64,000 nt of DNA, taken from assembly GCA_902782125.1 (NCBI GenBank), contig CACZMA010000004.1:390191-454190 (forward strand), in the 5' to 3' direction. Both the position numbers and the translations under genes were made by a program. Each line of letters starts with the position of its first letter. The first letter of the stretch is position 1. Under the pieces are notes generated by a model. That model was not told the DNA's origin. It saw nothing but the letters and a program-made list of their open reading frames with translations, and did no database searches. Source of the stretch: Oscillospiraceae bacterium (GTDB lineage Bacteria > Bacillota > Clostridia > Saccharofermentanales > Saccharofermentanaceae). This document shows positions 44,375 to 53,310 of this stretch, piece by piece.

Positions 44375-44451
44375 TGGTGGGCCTTCGGGGACTCGAACCC
44401 AGGACCCGCCGGTTATGAGCCGGATGCTCTGACCAACTGAGCTAAAGGCCC
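44375..44451 (-). tRNA. tRNA with CAT anticodon, probably tRNA-Ile2
   Basis: 77-nt tRNA, acceptor GGGCCTT/AAGGCCC, encoded CCA, anticodon CAT in CGGCTCATAACCG. The D-arm TTTAGCTCAGTTGGTCAGAG and the CGGCTCATAACCG arm resemble the lysidine-modified tRNA-Ile (CAU) of Bacillus more than its elongator tRNA-Met. Elongator Met remains possible. Confidence 0.85.
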
Positions 44452-44489
44452 ACGTTACACTTGCGGTGCTTTTCTCAAAGCGCTTGATT

Positions 44490-44518
44490 AGTATAAATAT
44501 AAAGGGCGGGTTAGTCAA
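44490..44518 (-). promoter_or_regulatory. Promoter of the tRNA-Ile/Tyr operon
   Basis: Minus-strand TTGACT (44513-44518), 17-nt spacer, TATACT (44490-44495), 38 nt before the first tRNA. The spacer contains CCCGCCCTTT, which can pair with GGGGCGGG just past the asd stop. Confidence 0.8.
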
Positions 44519-44564
44519 GCGGAAATTTAACTTATTCCGAATGACTTCCCCGCCCCTTTATAAA

Positions 44565-45650
44565 TCACTTTGCAGTAATGTAGCCCTTGGCTGTCAGAAG
44601 CTCTGCAGAGAGCATTCCGCCGCCTGCAGCGCCTCTTAAAGTATTGTGTGAGAGGCAGCAGAACTTGTAGTCGAAGATGTTGTCTTCTCTGAGTCGTGCT
44701 ACGGATACGCCCATGCCGTTCTCGAAGTTTGCATCGAGCTTAGGCTGAGGACGGTTATCCTCTGCGATGTACTGCAGGAAATGCTTGGGTGCTGAAGGCA
44801 GACCGAGCTTAACTGCTTCGCTCTCGTAATTGTTCCATACCTCGATCATCTCTTCCATGGAAGGCTTGTTCTCGAAGGATACGCTTACTGCGGCAGTATG
44901 TCCTTCCTGAACAGCTACTCTGTAGCACTGAGCGGAGATAACGGGATTTGCTGCAAGCTCGATGTGATCACCTGCAAGCTTACCCCAGACCTTGAGAGGC
45001 TCCTTCTCGGACTTCTCCTCTTCTCCGCCGATGTAAGGGATTACATTGCCGACCATCTCAGGCCAGTCTGCAAATGTCTTACCGGCACCGGAGATTGCCT
45101 GATATGTGCATACTGAGATCTGCTTGATACCGTTCTTAAGGAAAGGTGTGAGAGCAGGAACATAGCTCTGGATGGAGCAGTTGGGCTTAACTGCGATGAA
45201 TCCTCTCTGAGTACCGAGTCTCTTTCTCTGTGCCTCGATAAGGCCAGCATGATCTGCGTTTACTTCAGGGATGATCATCGGAACATCTTCTGTCCATCTG
45301 TTTGCAGAGTTGTTGGATACAACAGGTGTCTCGAGCTTGGCGATCTTCTCTTCAAGAGCCCTGATCTCGTCCTTCTTCATATCAACGGCGCAGAAAGTAA
45401 AATCGATCTGCTTGCAGTATTCTTCTATATTATCCGTACCGTATACGACAAGGTTCTTTACGTATTCCGGCATGGGAATATCAAGCTTCCAGCGGGAACC
45501 GCATGCTTCCTCGTAGGTCTTGCCTGCAGATCTGGGTGACGCGCAAACCGCAACACACTCAAACCAGGGGTGATTCTCAAGCAGCGTTACGAAACGCTGT
45601 CCTACGTAGCCTGTAGCGCCAATTACGCCGACTCTCAGCTTCTTTTCCAT
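44565..45650 (-). CDS. asd: Aspartate-semialdehyde dehydrogenase
   Basis: Reduces aspartyl phosphate to the semialdehyde, the step after aspartokinase. It has 361 residues, starting VGVIGATGYVGQRFV (NADP-binding). The catalytic Cys lies in VKPNCSIQSY and the later His in QEGHTAAVSVSF. Length and sequence fit the archaeal/fungal-like Asd class also found in some Clostridia. It has its own promoter and a hairpin in its leader, and is not in an operon with other lysine genes here. Confidence 0.94.
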   Translation of the reverse strand: MEKKLRVGVIGATGYVGQRFVTLLENHPWFECVAVCASPRSAGKTYEEACGSRWKLDIPMPEYVKNLVVYGTDNIEEYCKQIDFTFCAVDMKKDEIRALEEKIAKLETPVVSNNSANRWTEDVPMIIPEVNADHAGLIEAQRKRLGTQRGFIAVKPNCSIQSYVPALTPFLKNGIKQISVCTYQAISGAGKTFADWPEMVGNVIPYIGGEEEKSEKEPLKVWGKLAGDHIELAANPVISAQCYRVAVQEGHTAAVSVSFENKPSMEEMIEVWNNYESEAVKLGLPSAPKHFLQYIAEDNRPQPKLDANFENGMGVSVARLREDNIFDYKFCCLSHNTLRGAAGGGMLSAELLTAKGYITAK

Positions 45651-45694
45651 TTCAAATAATCTCTACTTTCTTAACTTATTCTGTCCGCGTACCG

Positions 45695-45750
45695 CGCACA
45701 GTTGTCTATGACCTGTGCACTATACTAACACAATGACTTTTTTATAACAA
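45695..45750 (-). promoter_or_regulatory. asd promoter and leader hairpin
   Basis: Minus-strand TTGTTA (45745-45750), 17-nt spacer, TAGTAT (45722-45727). The leader then begins with GCACAG and CTGTGC arms around an 11-nt loop (about 45696-45718). No T run follows, so it may stabilise the transcript rather than end it. Confidence 0.5.
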
Positions 45751-45815
45751 GCGCATCAGGTACAAAAAACGTTCATTTCCCTATGATAAAATGTAACAAG
45801 ATTAACAATGCGGAG

Positions 45816-46805
45816 ATGAAGACCTTGCAAACCTTTCCGATACTGGATCAATACAGTAATTACATGCTTGCGGCTCTCGGAAGATCCGAGCTTACCGTCA
45901 AGGAGTATTCGTATGACATTATATGTTTTGCAAGGTTCTATATGCAGGACCATGGCCTTGTCCCGACGGATACCCCTTTCGAGGAGATAGATGTGTCTCA
46001 TGTCGGTATCGACATGCTGAACAAGGTTACCACGGATGATCTTCTGGCCTTCATAATATGGCTGTCGAGGAACAGGAAGCAGTCCAATGCCGCACGCGCG
46101 AGACATGTTGCTTCCCTGAGGAGTTTTTTCAAGTATCTGTATAACAAGAAGCACCTGATAGACCAGAACCCCGCATATGACCTTGAGTCACCCAAGATAG
46201 GCAAGCGTCTGCCCAAGTATCTTACACTCGATCAGAGCCGGGAACTGCTGGAGACAGCGTACAACTCCCCTCATGATTCGAACGAGCGCGATTACTGCAT
46301 GCTGACGCTGTTCCTTAACTGCGGTATGCGTCTGGCTGAGCTCCGGGGCATCGATACAGACGATATCCACGATACGACTCTGACCGTAATCGGTAAGGGC
46401 AATAAGGAGCGCACCATATACCTTAATGAAGCGTGTCTTACTGCCATCAGCGACTGGATGGAGAAGCGCGCTACAATGAAGATCAAGCCGGAAGCAGCCA
46501 AAGCACTGTTCATCTCCAAGAGAGGCACCAGGATATCCGACGATATGATCCAGATAACCATCAAGAGGCTCCTTGCCGAGGCGGGGATCGATACCAGGGT
46601 GTATTCGGTGCATAAACTCAGGCATACTGCCGCCACGCTGATGTATAAATACGGTCAGGTGGATATCCGTAACCTTCAGATGATCCTCGGACATCAGAGC
46701 GTATCGACTACGCAGATCTACACGCATGTAGACGAGAGCCAGCTGCAGAGTGCCATCGAGAGCAATCCGCTGGCAAATTTTGATCCGGATAAGGGTAAAA
46801 AGTAA
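45816..46805 (+). CDS. Xer-type tyrosine recombinase
   Basis: About 329 residues from the ATG at 45816. The start is uncertain: GGAG touches this ATG, a TTG at 45825 has better spacing, and an earlier ATG at 45783 lies within a TATGAT that may be the -10. The protein has the XerC/D length and shape: core-binding domain (about 10-105) then catalytic Arg in CGMRLAELRGID, Lys in VIGKGNKER, HKLRHTAATLMY, GHQSVSTTQIYTHV with the Tyr. All catalytic residues are present. It may resolve chromosome dimers or be a solitary element recombinase; no dif site is seen in the window. Confidence 0.88.
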   Translation: MKTLQTFPILDQYSNYMLAALGRSELTVKEYSYDIICFARFYMQDHGLVPTDTPFEEIDVSHVGIDMLNKVTTDDLLAFIIWLSRNRKQSNAARARHVASLRSFFKYLYNKKHLIDQNPAYDLESPKIGKRLPKYLTLDQSRELLETAYNSPHDSNERDYCMLTLFLNCGMRLAELRGIDTDDIHDTTLTVIGKGNKERTIYLNEACLTAISDWMEKRATMKIKPEAAKALFISKRGTRISDDMIQITIKRLLAEAGIDTRVYSVHKLRHTAATLMYKYGQVDIRNLQMILGHQSVSTTQIYTHVDESQLQSAIESNPLANFDPDKGKK

Positions 46806-46821
46806 CCTTCAGGCCTCAGTA

Positions 46822-47574
46822 TCAGCCGCTGGTAGCAGAGATCTCAGGTTCTGTGGTCTCGGCAAGGCTTGCAGCAATCTGCGCCTCAGGCTGTGCGGGT
46901 TCAGTCTCTCCGCCTTCAGGTACTGCTTCTCCGCCCTCTTCGCCCGGTGTCTGCTCGACAAACTTGACGTTCAGCGGGAAATAACCCATGGCAGATATGA
47001 ACTGTTCCTGTACCGATGAATTCTCGAAGATTCCCTTCTCATTGATGAGGACATCCTTCGTATAAGGCACCGTGACAGCCGCATAGCTTACCATCCAGAT
47101 GATGACGGACAGCACTATTATCTCTAGCACGAGAAGGGGTGTCACCGCGAAAATATCATTCTTCTTGCGGGTAACCATCGTCATGCCGGTCTTCTTGACA
47201 TCAGTCGAGATGAACTCGGCCATCTTGAATGTCTTGGAATCGATCTTTGCAGTGATCTTCTCGAGCATTGAGTTCCTTGTATATTCGTCCAGAAGCCTGT
47301 CTGCATACGTCATGTCGGCAGGAAGAGGATACTCCTCCACAATATGCTTCGCATTCTCGAGCAATATGTCGCCGAAAACATATATGACCTTATCGCCCGG
47401 TATTGCCGCACGCTTGGAATATACATCGAGATAGGACTTTACGATGGCATTCTCACATCTGGTCGCTTCCTTTGTGATCTTATACACAGAGGGATAGACC
47501 ATTACAACGGTCGACATATAGAAGTCCTTGAAGTTCTCACGGGTGAGCTGGGCATTCCACAGATCATCAGCCAT
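46822..47574 (-). CDS. Membrane-anchored protein with sigma-region-2-like N-terminus
   Basis: A 250-residue protein. I start at 47574 (GGAGGTGATTACA upstream); it overlaps the sensor/MFS gene by 8 nt. The N-terminal 55 residues (ENFKDFYMSTVVMVYPSVYK, then ENAIVKSYLDVYSKR) are helical and resemble ECF sigma region 2, but no region 4 exists. A membrane helix lies at about 155-180; the outer part ends in a Glu/Pro/Ala-rich tail. The sigma likeness is my reading and weak. The tight coupling suggests it works with the upstream membrane protein. Confidence 0.6.
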   Translation of the reverse strand: MADDLWNAQLTRENFKDFYMSTVVMVYPSVYKITKEATRCENAIVKSYLDVYSKRAAIPGDKVIYVFGDILLENAKHIVEEYPLPADMTYADRLLDEYTRNSMLEKITAKIDSKTFKMAEFISTDVKKTGMTMVTRKKNDIFAVTPLLVLEIIVLSVIIWMVSYAAVTVPYTKDVLINEKGIFENSSVQEQFISAMGYFPLNVKFVEQTPGEEGGEAVPEGGETEPAQPEAQIAASLAETTEPEISATSG

Positions 47575-50398
47575 TGTAATCACCTCCGTTTCCGTTGTCG
47601 TCGCCTTCCGGCGCATAAGAGCCCGGAACTTCGCTGTTCAGGAATGCTGTGGGATCAGGTGCGACAGGCGCCTGCTGCATGTCAGGACCCTGAACAGGTC
47701 TGTTGGCATAGAAGTCTTCAGCAGATACAGGTACAGGTTCCTGAGGCATGGAAGGTGCGGGAGCAGCCTGGGGCGGAAGCTCGGCCGATCCGGGAACTCC
47801 TCCTGCATTCTGAACAGGAGCCATTGTAGCGGGATCAACTCTCTTATTCTTCTTGGAAGCCTTGAGGCTTGTATCTCTTTCATCGATCTGGCCGGAGATG
47901 GCAGATATCGGATAGATGAAAGCCAGAAGGGCCAGTATGACAGTCGCGATCAGGAATACGATCCTGACATCGCCGATCATGAAGGATACCATGCTTACGG
48001 GGATCAGGATGCCGAAGCCGAAGTAGAAAGAATACTCGGCGCACTTCCTGAGGTTAGCCTTATACTTCTTGCCGCAGATGAGATACAGGACATAGATGTA
48101 ATAGAAGTCATGTATACCGAGTGCGATACCGAACAGTGATACTGTTACGATGAGGATCTTGGCAGAAGGCATAAGGGCAAATATCAGTATACCGATAAGT
48201 ACCGAAGCGCCCTCGATTATCACTCTGACCCTTGAAGTCAGCACATTGCTGTATCTGTTCTTGACGAATCCTGTGATCACGCAGGCGAAGAGGCCGCAGA
48301 TAAGGAAATAGAACGAGCTCGTGGCAAGCGAGATACCGACCTTCTCAAGATAATTCGGAACGAACACCAGAAGGAATGACACAGCCATGCCGAGGATGAG
48401 GAAAGAAGAATTCAGGAACTTGCCCGCATCCCTGTCCGTAGCGATCTGAAGCCATCCGCTGATGCTCAGAGGTGCCTCTCTTACCGGATTGTTGTTCTGG
48501 ATGAAGTAGATCATGCCGAATGCCGAGAGAATGAGGACCGCACCGCTTATTACTGATACGATGAGAAGTCCGAATCTCTCATAGCAGATACCTGCAATGA
48601 CTGTACCTACGGATACACCCATGAAGCATGCAGCGCTCTGGATGTTGTGGATAGTTCTGTCGCTAAAGTCCTTGTAGCCGAGTCTTCCCGCATTGATCCT
48701 GTAGTCTCTCATGTAGCTGAAAGGCATACCGAAGCAGAATCCCATGGGAAGAGTCAGAGCGATCGCGACGTACGGATTGCTTACGATGCCCGTAACGAGC
48801 GCCAGGAAGTATCCGAATGCAGTAATGCTGATGATGGCGATCTTGCTGGTAAGCTTGGACTTGATATAGAGCCTGAAGTTCGACAGGCCGAAGAAGCCGA
48901 AGGCAAACAGCAGGCAGGATACCGCGATGAAAGCCTGTATCGCAGGCTGCGGCAGATAATCCAGCGTCTGTTTATAGAAGTCGGCATAAGTTATCGGGAT
49001 CATTATGGAGCCCAGCGACATGAAGAACGACAGGAACCTTATGGCATTCTCGCCGTACATTACGATGACCGGAGCATTGCCGGATATGCCTCTGGACAGC
49101 GTCGAGATGAACAGGTTCAGCTCGAACACGATGATGCCCATCGAGATCGCGATCGAGAAGATCGTGAATATCCATGAGAGCGACATGCCGTTGACCGTGG
49201 ATTCAAAATCCTCACGGGGCATCATTACCTCGAGTATGCCCGCAACGGTATTCTCCGATGATATGATGGGCGCGATGGCGGTAACATAGCTGTCGTTACC
49301 CTCTTTACGCGAAGTGAACGCTACCTGCTGCTCGACGAAACAGTTTACATACTGGTCGCCTGCACCGGACAGATAGTACTGATCGGTCGTTCCGCCTGTC
49401 TGAGACGTATAGAGTCTCAGGAACGAATCACCGGCCATCGTATAGATATTGAAAGTATAGTTCTTATCCGTACCGTAAGAATATACGGGCAGCGGATAGC
49501 TCATGTTCTCAACGATCGGAGAATAGCTGAGCGCGATGGCTGAAGACAGCGCACACTTCTCCATGGAATCGGCACGCTCGCTCTCAAGCGCCTTAACATA
49601 GACGGAAGACAGCTGCGAGGACATAACGAGAAGGACTATGAGGACTATCGCAAAGCAGTAACCTATCGTAGTGGATGTTATCCTCTTGTCCCTGCTCCTT
49701 GCAGACTCTCCTCTGCCCTTGTCACCCTGCTTGCTGCGCATGATCTTGACGAAGATCTCCTGAACGATGAACAGGACAACGCCTGCAACAACAGCGATTA
49801 TTACGGCAAGGAGTATCCTCGACTCCAGTGTGTTGCCGATCTCATACAGGCCGTCATACGATACCTTGTACTCGAAAACGCCCACACACATACCGGTACT
49901 GTCGGTAATGGGGACTATGATACTCTCGAAATTGGATCCGCCAACAACGGTATTCTGGAAGCTTCCGTCTAGCCATTCGGATACCTTCCTGCCGGCAACG
50001 GCAAAATCCTTCTCGCTGGCAGCGCCGTTATAGAGCAGTACTGACAGCTGGCCGTCCTTATAGGCATACAGAGCATAGCTCTCCTGGGAGAGGTTCTCTG
50101 TGGAGGTATCAGCGAGCATGAGATTGAATACAGTAGCGTATTTCTGAGCGGCAGCGCCGGAATCAGCGGAGATATCATCACCGTTAATGGTCCTCTTGAC
50201 GATGTCGCATACCTGCTCGACCTTGGAATCAGATATTCTCTTGAATTCTCCCTCGAACTGCAGTCTCATGTGGTGAACAGCAAAAGAGACTGCGGCAATG
50301 GATATAAGGAAAGATACGATGACCAGTATGACAATACGGACAAGACGGTTAACTATATCCGTCTGTCCTGCCTTAGGATCACCATAAGAATTTGACAT
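47567..50398 (-). CDS. Fusion of two extracellular sensor-like domains and an MFS-like membrane domain
   Basis: A 943-residue membrane protein. Helix about 18-40, extracellular domain (41-193), helix 194-216, basic cytosolic loop, helix 245-265, second extracellular domain (266-412), helix 415-440, then about twelve helices (455-850) reading like a major facilitator, with the loop MRDYRINAGRLGYKDFSDRT. Both outer domains have the helix-then-beta feel of CACHE/PAS-like sensors (GVFEYKVSYDGLYEIG; VAGILEVMMPREDF). A cytosolic Pro/Gln/Ala-rich tail ends the protein. GGAGG precedes the ATG. Whether it transports or only signals cannot be told. Confidence 0.78.
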   Translation of the reverse strand: MSNSYGDPKAGQTDIVNRLVRIVILVIVSFLISIAAVSFAVHHMRLQFEGEFKRISDSKVEQVCDIVKRTINGDDISADSGAAAQKYATVFNLMLADTSTENLSQESYALYAYKDGQLSVLLYNGAASEKDFAVAGRKVSEWLDGSFQNTVVGGSNFESIIVPITDSTGMCVGVFEYKVSYDGLYEIGNTLESRILLAVIIAVVAGVVLFIVQEIFVKIMRSKQGDKGRGESARSRDKRITSTTIGYCFAIVLIVLLVMSSQLSSVYVKALESERADSMEKCALSSAIALSYSPIVENMSYPLPVYSYGTDKNYTFNIYTMAGDSFLRLYTSQTGGTTDQYYLSGAGDQYVNCFVEQQVAFTSRKEGNDSYVTAIAPIISSENTVAGILEVMMPREDFESTVNGMSLSWIFTIFSIAISMGIIVFELNLFISTLSRGISGNAPVIVMYGENAIRFLSFFMSLGSIMIPITYADFYKQTLDYLPQPAIQAFIAVSCLLFAFGFFGLSNFRLYIKSKLTSKIAIISITAFGYFLALVTGIVSNPYVAIALTLPMGFCFGMPFSYMRDYRINAGRLGYKDFSDRTIHNIQSAACFMGVSVGTVIAGICYERFGLLIVSVISGAVLILSAFGMIYFIQNNNPVREAPLSISGWLQIATDRDAGKFLNSSFLILGMAVSFLLVFVPNYLEKVGISLATSSFYFLICGLFACVITGFVKNRYSNVLTSRVRVIIEGASVLIGILIFALMPSAKILIVTVSLFGIALGIHDFYYIYVLYLICGKKYKANLRKCAEYSFYFGFGILIPVSMVSFMIGDVRIVFLIATVILALLAFIYPISAISGQIDERDTSLKASKKNKRVDPATMAPVQNAGGVPGSAELPPQAAPAPSMPQEPVPVSAEDFYANRPVQGPDMQQAPVAPDPTAFLNSEVPGSYAPEGDDNGNGGDYNG

Positions 50399-50443
50399 AA
50401 CAAAACAACCTCCGCATAAGAAGTTTTCAATTCATTATACATA

Positions 50444-50487
50444 AAAAAATAAAAAAATAAAAAAACAGCGGCTAATTGCCACTGTTT
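50444..50487 (-). terminator. Terminator of the tRNA-Leu/fMet operon
   Basis: Minus-strand ACAGTGGC and GCCGCTGT pair around AATTA, followed by a long T-rich run (TTTTTTTATTTTTTTATT). Confidence 0.9.
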
Positions 50488-50493
50488 TCTTAC

Positions 50494-50570
50494 TGGTTGC
50501 GGAGGTGGGACTCGAACCTCACGACCTCCGGGTTATGAGCCCGGCAAGCTACCAACTGCTCCACTCCGCG
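50494..50570 (-). tRNA. Initiator tRNA-fMet (CAT)
   Basis: 77 nt with encoded CCA. The first base C1 faces A72, so the top acceptor pair is open, and the anticodon stem ends in GGG/CCC next to CTCATAA; both are initiator marks. Confidence 0.95.
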
Positions 50571-50580
50571 ATATCAAATG

Positions 50581-50667
50581 TGGTGCTCGTGACCGGACTT
50601 GAACCGGTACGGATTTTACTCCGACGGATTTTAAGTCCGTTGCGTCTGCCAATTTCGCCACACGAGC
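50581..50667 (-). tRNA. tRNA-Leu (TAA)
   Basis: 87-nt class II tRNA with long variable arm, acceptor GCTCGTG/ C-GAGC type stem, encoded CCA and anticodon TAA in GGACTTAAAATCC. First gene of a two-tRNA operon with fMet. Confidence 0.95.
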
Positions 50668-50687
50668 TTATCCTCAGAACGCAAAGA

Positions 50688-50716
50688 ATAATAACATCAC
50701 CCCTGAATAATGTCAA
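50688..50716 (-). promoter_or_regulatory. Promoter of the tRNA-Leu/fMet operon
   Basis: Minus-strand perfect TTGACA (50711-50716), 17-nt spacer, TATTAT (50688-50693), 20 nt before the tRNA-Leu 5' end. Confidence 0.85.
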
Positions 50717-50810
50717 GTTTATAACAAATGCTTCTCTGTGAACAGAAAGTGCTTTAAATAAAATATTTAGTGATATTATATTTACAATCTATAGTTGTGA
50801 GGAGACAAAT

Positions 50811-53237
50811 ATGGAATTTGATCCAAACGAGAACAAGAACGGTTTTGGTCCCAACAGCGGAATGGATCCTAATGATGATTTTATCGATTCTTCCTTTGCT
50901 GTTCAGTTCAAACCGAATGACCCCGCAGGTTCAGTATCAGACAAGCTGAAGCAGAATTCTTATCCGTCCAATGAATACGATGACGGATTTGAAGATGAGT
51001 TCAAGGATGAGTTCGATAACTTCGAATTCGATTCTTCCATCTCTGCCTTCAAGCCTCTCGCCCCTCAGCCTGAGTCTGAGAAGCCCGCTTTCTCGGCTAA
51101 GCCCGAAGAGAAAGCTCCCGATACTAAGGCTGAAGTAAAACCGGAAGAACCGGCAAAGCCTGCGTTTGCTCCTGTAAACAAGGAACCTGAGAAGCCGGCA
51201 TTTGCACCTTTCGGCAAAGCTCCCGATAAGCCCGCAGAACCCGTAAAGCCTGCTTTCGCTCCCGCGAACAAGGCTCCAGAGAAGACTGCAGGTGTTGATG
51301 ATATACCTGAATTCAAGCCTCAGGATCTGGAATTCAACAGTTTTGGCAAAGACAATAAGGATTCTAAGGACCTTCCCGGCAATAAGATCTTCGAGAAGGG
51401 CAACGATCTTGATTTTGCAACATCCGAACAGGGTAAGGCTACAAGCCCGTTCGCAGGCGGCAAGCCCGAAGCAAAGGATGCCAAGGACGAAGGCATCAAG
51501 ACTTTCGGTACCGTAGCATCAGGCGTAGATGCATTCAAGAAGACAGAGGCTCCTGCAGAGCCCAAGAAGCCTGAGGCAAAGCCGTCTCCCTTCACAGCTC
51601 CTGTTGCTCCCGCAGCAAAGGCAGAACCTGCTAAGCCTGCACAGAGTGCATTTGCTAAGCCTGCCGATAAGAAGAGCCCGTTCGGCAAACCATTCTCGCC
51701 AAAGCCCTCCCCTTCTGTTCATTTCGATTCAGGCAAGCCCGAAGATAAAGCTCCTGCAAAGGCAGAAGTGAAGGCTCCCGCTGTAGAAGAGAAGAAAGAT
51801 ATCCCTGCAGCAGGTATCGCTGCTGCCGGAGTTGCTGCCGCTAAAGCTGCAGAACCCAAGGCACCTGTTGCTCCCGCTGCACCTGTTGCCAAGGAAGCAC
51901 CCAAGGCGCCTGTTGCTCCTGCCGCACATGTTGCTAAAGAAGCTCCCAATGCGCCTGCTGCACCCGCTGCCAAGGAAGCACCCGCTCATAAGGCTCCGGC
52001 AGCTAATATAAACGCACCTAAGGCACCCGCTGCGCCTGCTGCGCCTGCAAGACACGAGGAACCTGTTAAGCCTGCTGACCAGGCAAAGAGACCCGTAAGC
52101 AACACCGGAATGGCTGCTGCAAGCGAGAGAGCTCCTAAGGAAGCACCTAAGGCTGCTCCTGCAGCACCCGCTGCCAAGGAAGCTCCTAAAGCTGCACCTG
52201 CGGCTCCCGTCAACAAGCTTAATCCTGCAGACAGCAAAACTGATGCAAAGCTCGACAATTCCGTCAAGCCCGAGACTAAGAGGCCAGCTCCGAGAGGAAC
52301 ACCTCAGCAGCCTGCCATTCCTCCCAGAAAGCCTGCTGCACCTGCTGCAAATAACACTGCTGCACAGAACGCTTTCGATAGGAACGAGCGTAAGGCAGCA
52401 AGCAAGGCCGTACCTCATGACAATCATAAGCAGATCACGGGTGTAACCCCTGTTGCCAAGAGCAAGAGTAAGTCCAAGCCCGTCAAGGAATCGCGTTCGC
52501 CCGGAATTGCAGGCGTTATAACTCTTGTCTGCGTAATGCTCGCGTTCGTCGGCGTTCTCTGGATCCTCTCCAATACTGACAAGATCTCAAGCCTGTTCGG
52601 CGGTTCGAGCATCGTATCACTCTCCGAGACCAAGAAGGAAAAGGAGACTGAGACAGAGAAGATCACTACCGCTACTTCTGAAGAGTCTGAGGAACCGGAA
52701 GAGACTACAACTGAAGAAGTTGTCGAGACTACGACCGAGACCACAGAACAAACAACCGAAGAGACTACTGAAGCAACCACGGAAGAGACCACAAAGGAAA
52801 CTACCGAAGAGACGACCACGGAGACTACTGAAGAGACAACAACTGAGGCTACCACGGAAGCTACAACGGTTGAGACTACAAAGAAGCCTTCCACATCCGG
52901 CGGTTCAGTCGTTACAGACTTCAACACCAAGCTCTCAGGCTTCAAGCAGACTTCCGGCGGCTTCAAGTTCGATATCACTCTTACAAATAAGAGCAACGAG
53001 ACGGCTGATCTCAAGGCCTCCCTTGAAGAGGTTGACATCACCTTCTATGCCAACTCTGATATCACGAGCATCACCTGTGATGAGATGACATTCACCGGTT
53101 CCGGCAAGGATTGGGTCGGCGTTCCTAACGGCGCGACGATCGAGGCCGGCGATGAGTACTCGTTCACAGTCTATGTAAACACAGAATCTTCAGTAACCAA
53201 GTACGGTTATAACAGCTGCTACTTCGACTGGAACTGA
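50811..53237 (+). CDS. Large Ala/Pro/Lys-rich membrane protein with Thr/Glu stalk
   Basis: An 808-residue single-pass protein. Residues 1-85 are acidic; 85-545 are low-complexity Pro/Ala/Lys with units such as PKAPVAPAAPVAKEA; a helix at about 568-590 (GVITLVCVMLAFVGVLWIL) crosses the membrane; a Thr/Glu stalk (about 615-695) of TTTE/TTEE units follows; and a C-terminal beta domain of about 105 residues (KLSGFKQTSGGFKFDITLTN; ending GYNSCYFDWN) has two Cys that could bond. Without a signal peptide, the helix would place the Pro/Ala part inside and the stalk and end domain outside. GAGGAG precedes the ATG. Family unknown; the end domain may bind a wall polymer or sugar. Confidence 0.75.
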   Translation: MEFDPNENKNGFGPNSGMDPNDDFIDSSFAVQFKPNDPAGSVSDKLKQNSYPSNEYDDGFEDEFKDEFDNFEFDSSISAFKPLAPQPESEKPAFSAKPEEKAPDTKAEVKPEEPAKPAFAPVNKEPEKPAFAPFGKAPDKPAEPVKPAFAPANKAPEKTAGVDDIPEFKPQDLEFNSFGKDNKDSKDLPGNKIFEKGNDLDFATSEQGKATSPFAGGKPEAKDAKDEGIKTFGTVASGVDAFKKTEAPAEPKKPEAKPSPFTAPVAPAAKAEPAKPAQSAFAKPADKKSPFGKPFSPKPSPSVHFDSGKPEDKAPAKAEVKAPAVEEKKDIPAAGIAAAGVAAAKAAEPKAPVAPAAPVAKEAPKAPVAPAAHVAKEAPNAPAAPAAKEAPAHKAPAANINAPKAPAAPAAPARHEEPVKPADQAKRPVSNTGMAAASERAPKEAPKAAPAAPAAKEAPKAAPAAPVNKLNPADSKTDAKLDNSVKPETKRPAPRGTPQQPAIPPRKPAAPAANNTAAQNAFDRNERKAASKAVPHDNHKQITGVTPVAKSKSKSKPVKESRSPGIAGVITLVCVMLAFVGVLWILSNTDKISSLFGGSSIVSLSETKKEKETETEKITTATSEESEEPEETTTEEVVETTTETTEQTTEETTEATTEETTKETTEETTTETTEETTTEATTEATTVETTKKPSTSGGSVVTDFNTKLSGFKQTSGGFKFDITLTNKSNETADLKASLEEVDITFYANSDITSITCDEMTFTGSGKDWVGVPNGATIEAGDEYSFTVYVNTESSVTKYGYNSCYFDWN
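51830..52230 (+). repeat. Degenerate Ala/Pro-coding repeats
   Basis: Units coding for APxAKEAPKAP-like motifs recur here, with GCACCC/GCTCCC and AAGGAAGC words. They are part of the 808-residue protein and could vary in number between strains. Confidence 0.7.
52690..52890 (+). repeat. Degenerate Thr/Glu-coding repeats
   Basis: Short units of ACTAC and GAAGAGAC coding for TTTE/ETTEE words. They form the extracellular stalk of the 808-residue protein. Confidence 0.7.
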
Positions 53238-53259
53238 TGTTGACCTGACATGAACAAAC

Positions 53260-53290
53260 AAAAAGAGGTTGCGATATGCAACCTCTTTTT
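53260..53290. terminator. Bidirectional terminator
   Basis: AAAAAGAGGTTGC and GCAACCTCTTTTT form a perfect 13-bp stem around GATAT, giving a T run on either strand between two convergent genes. Confidence 0.95.
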
Positions 53291-53310
53291 AATTACACAT
53301 TTTTAATATG

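Noticed and set aside
45651..45720. Lysine riboswitch or T-box in the asd leader
   Set aside because: The leader is about 65 nt with one short hairpin, too small and lacking the conserved elements.
52424..53041. Val/Ser-rich antisense frame
   Set aside because: It is the reverse reading of the Thr/Glu repeats in the 808-residue protein.
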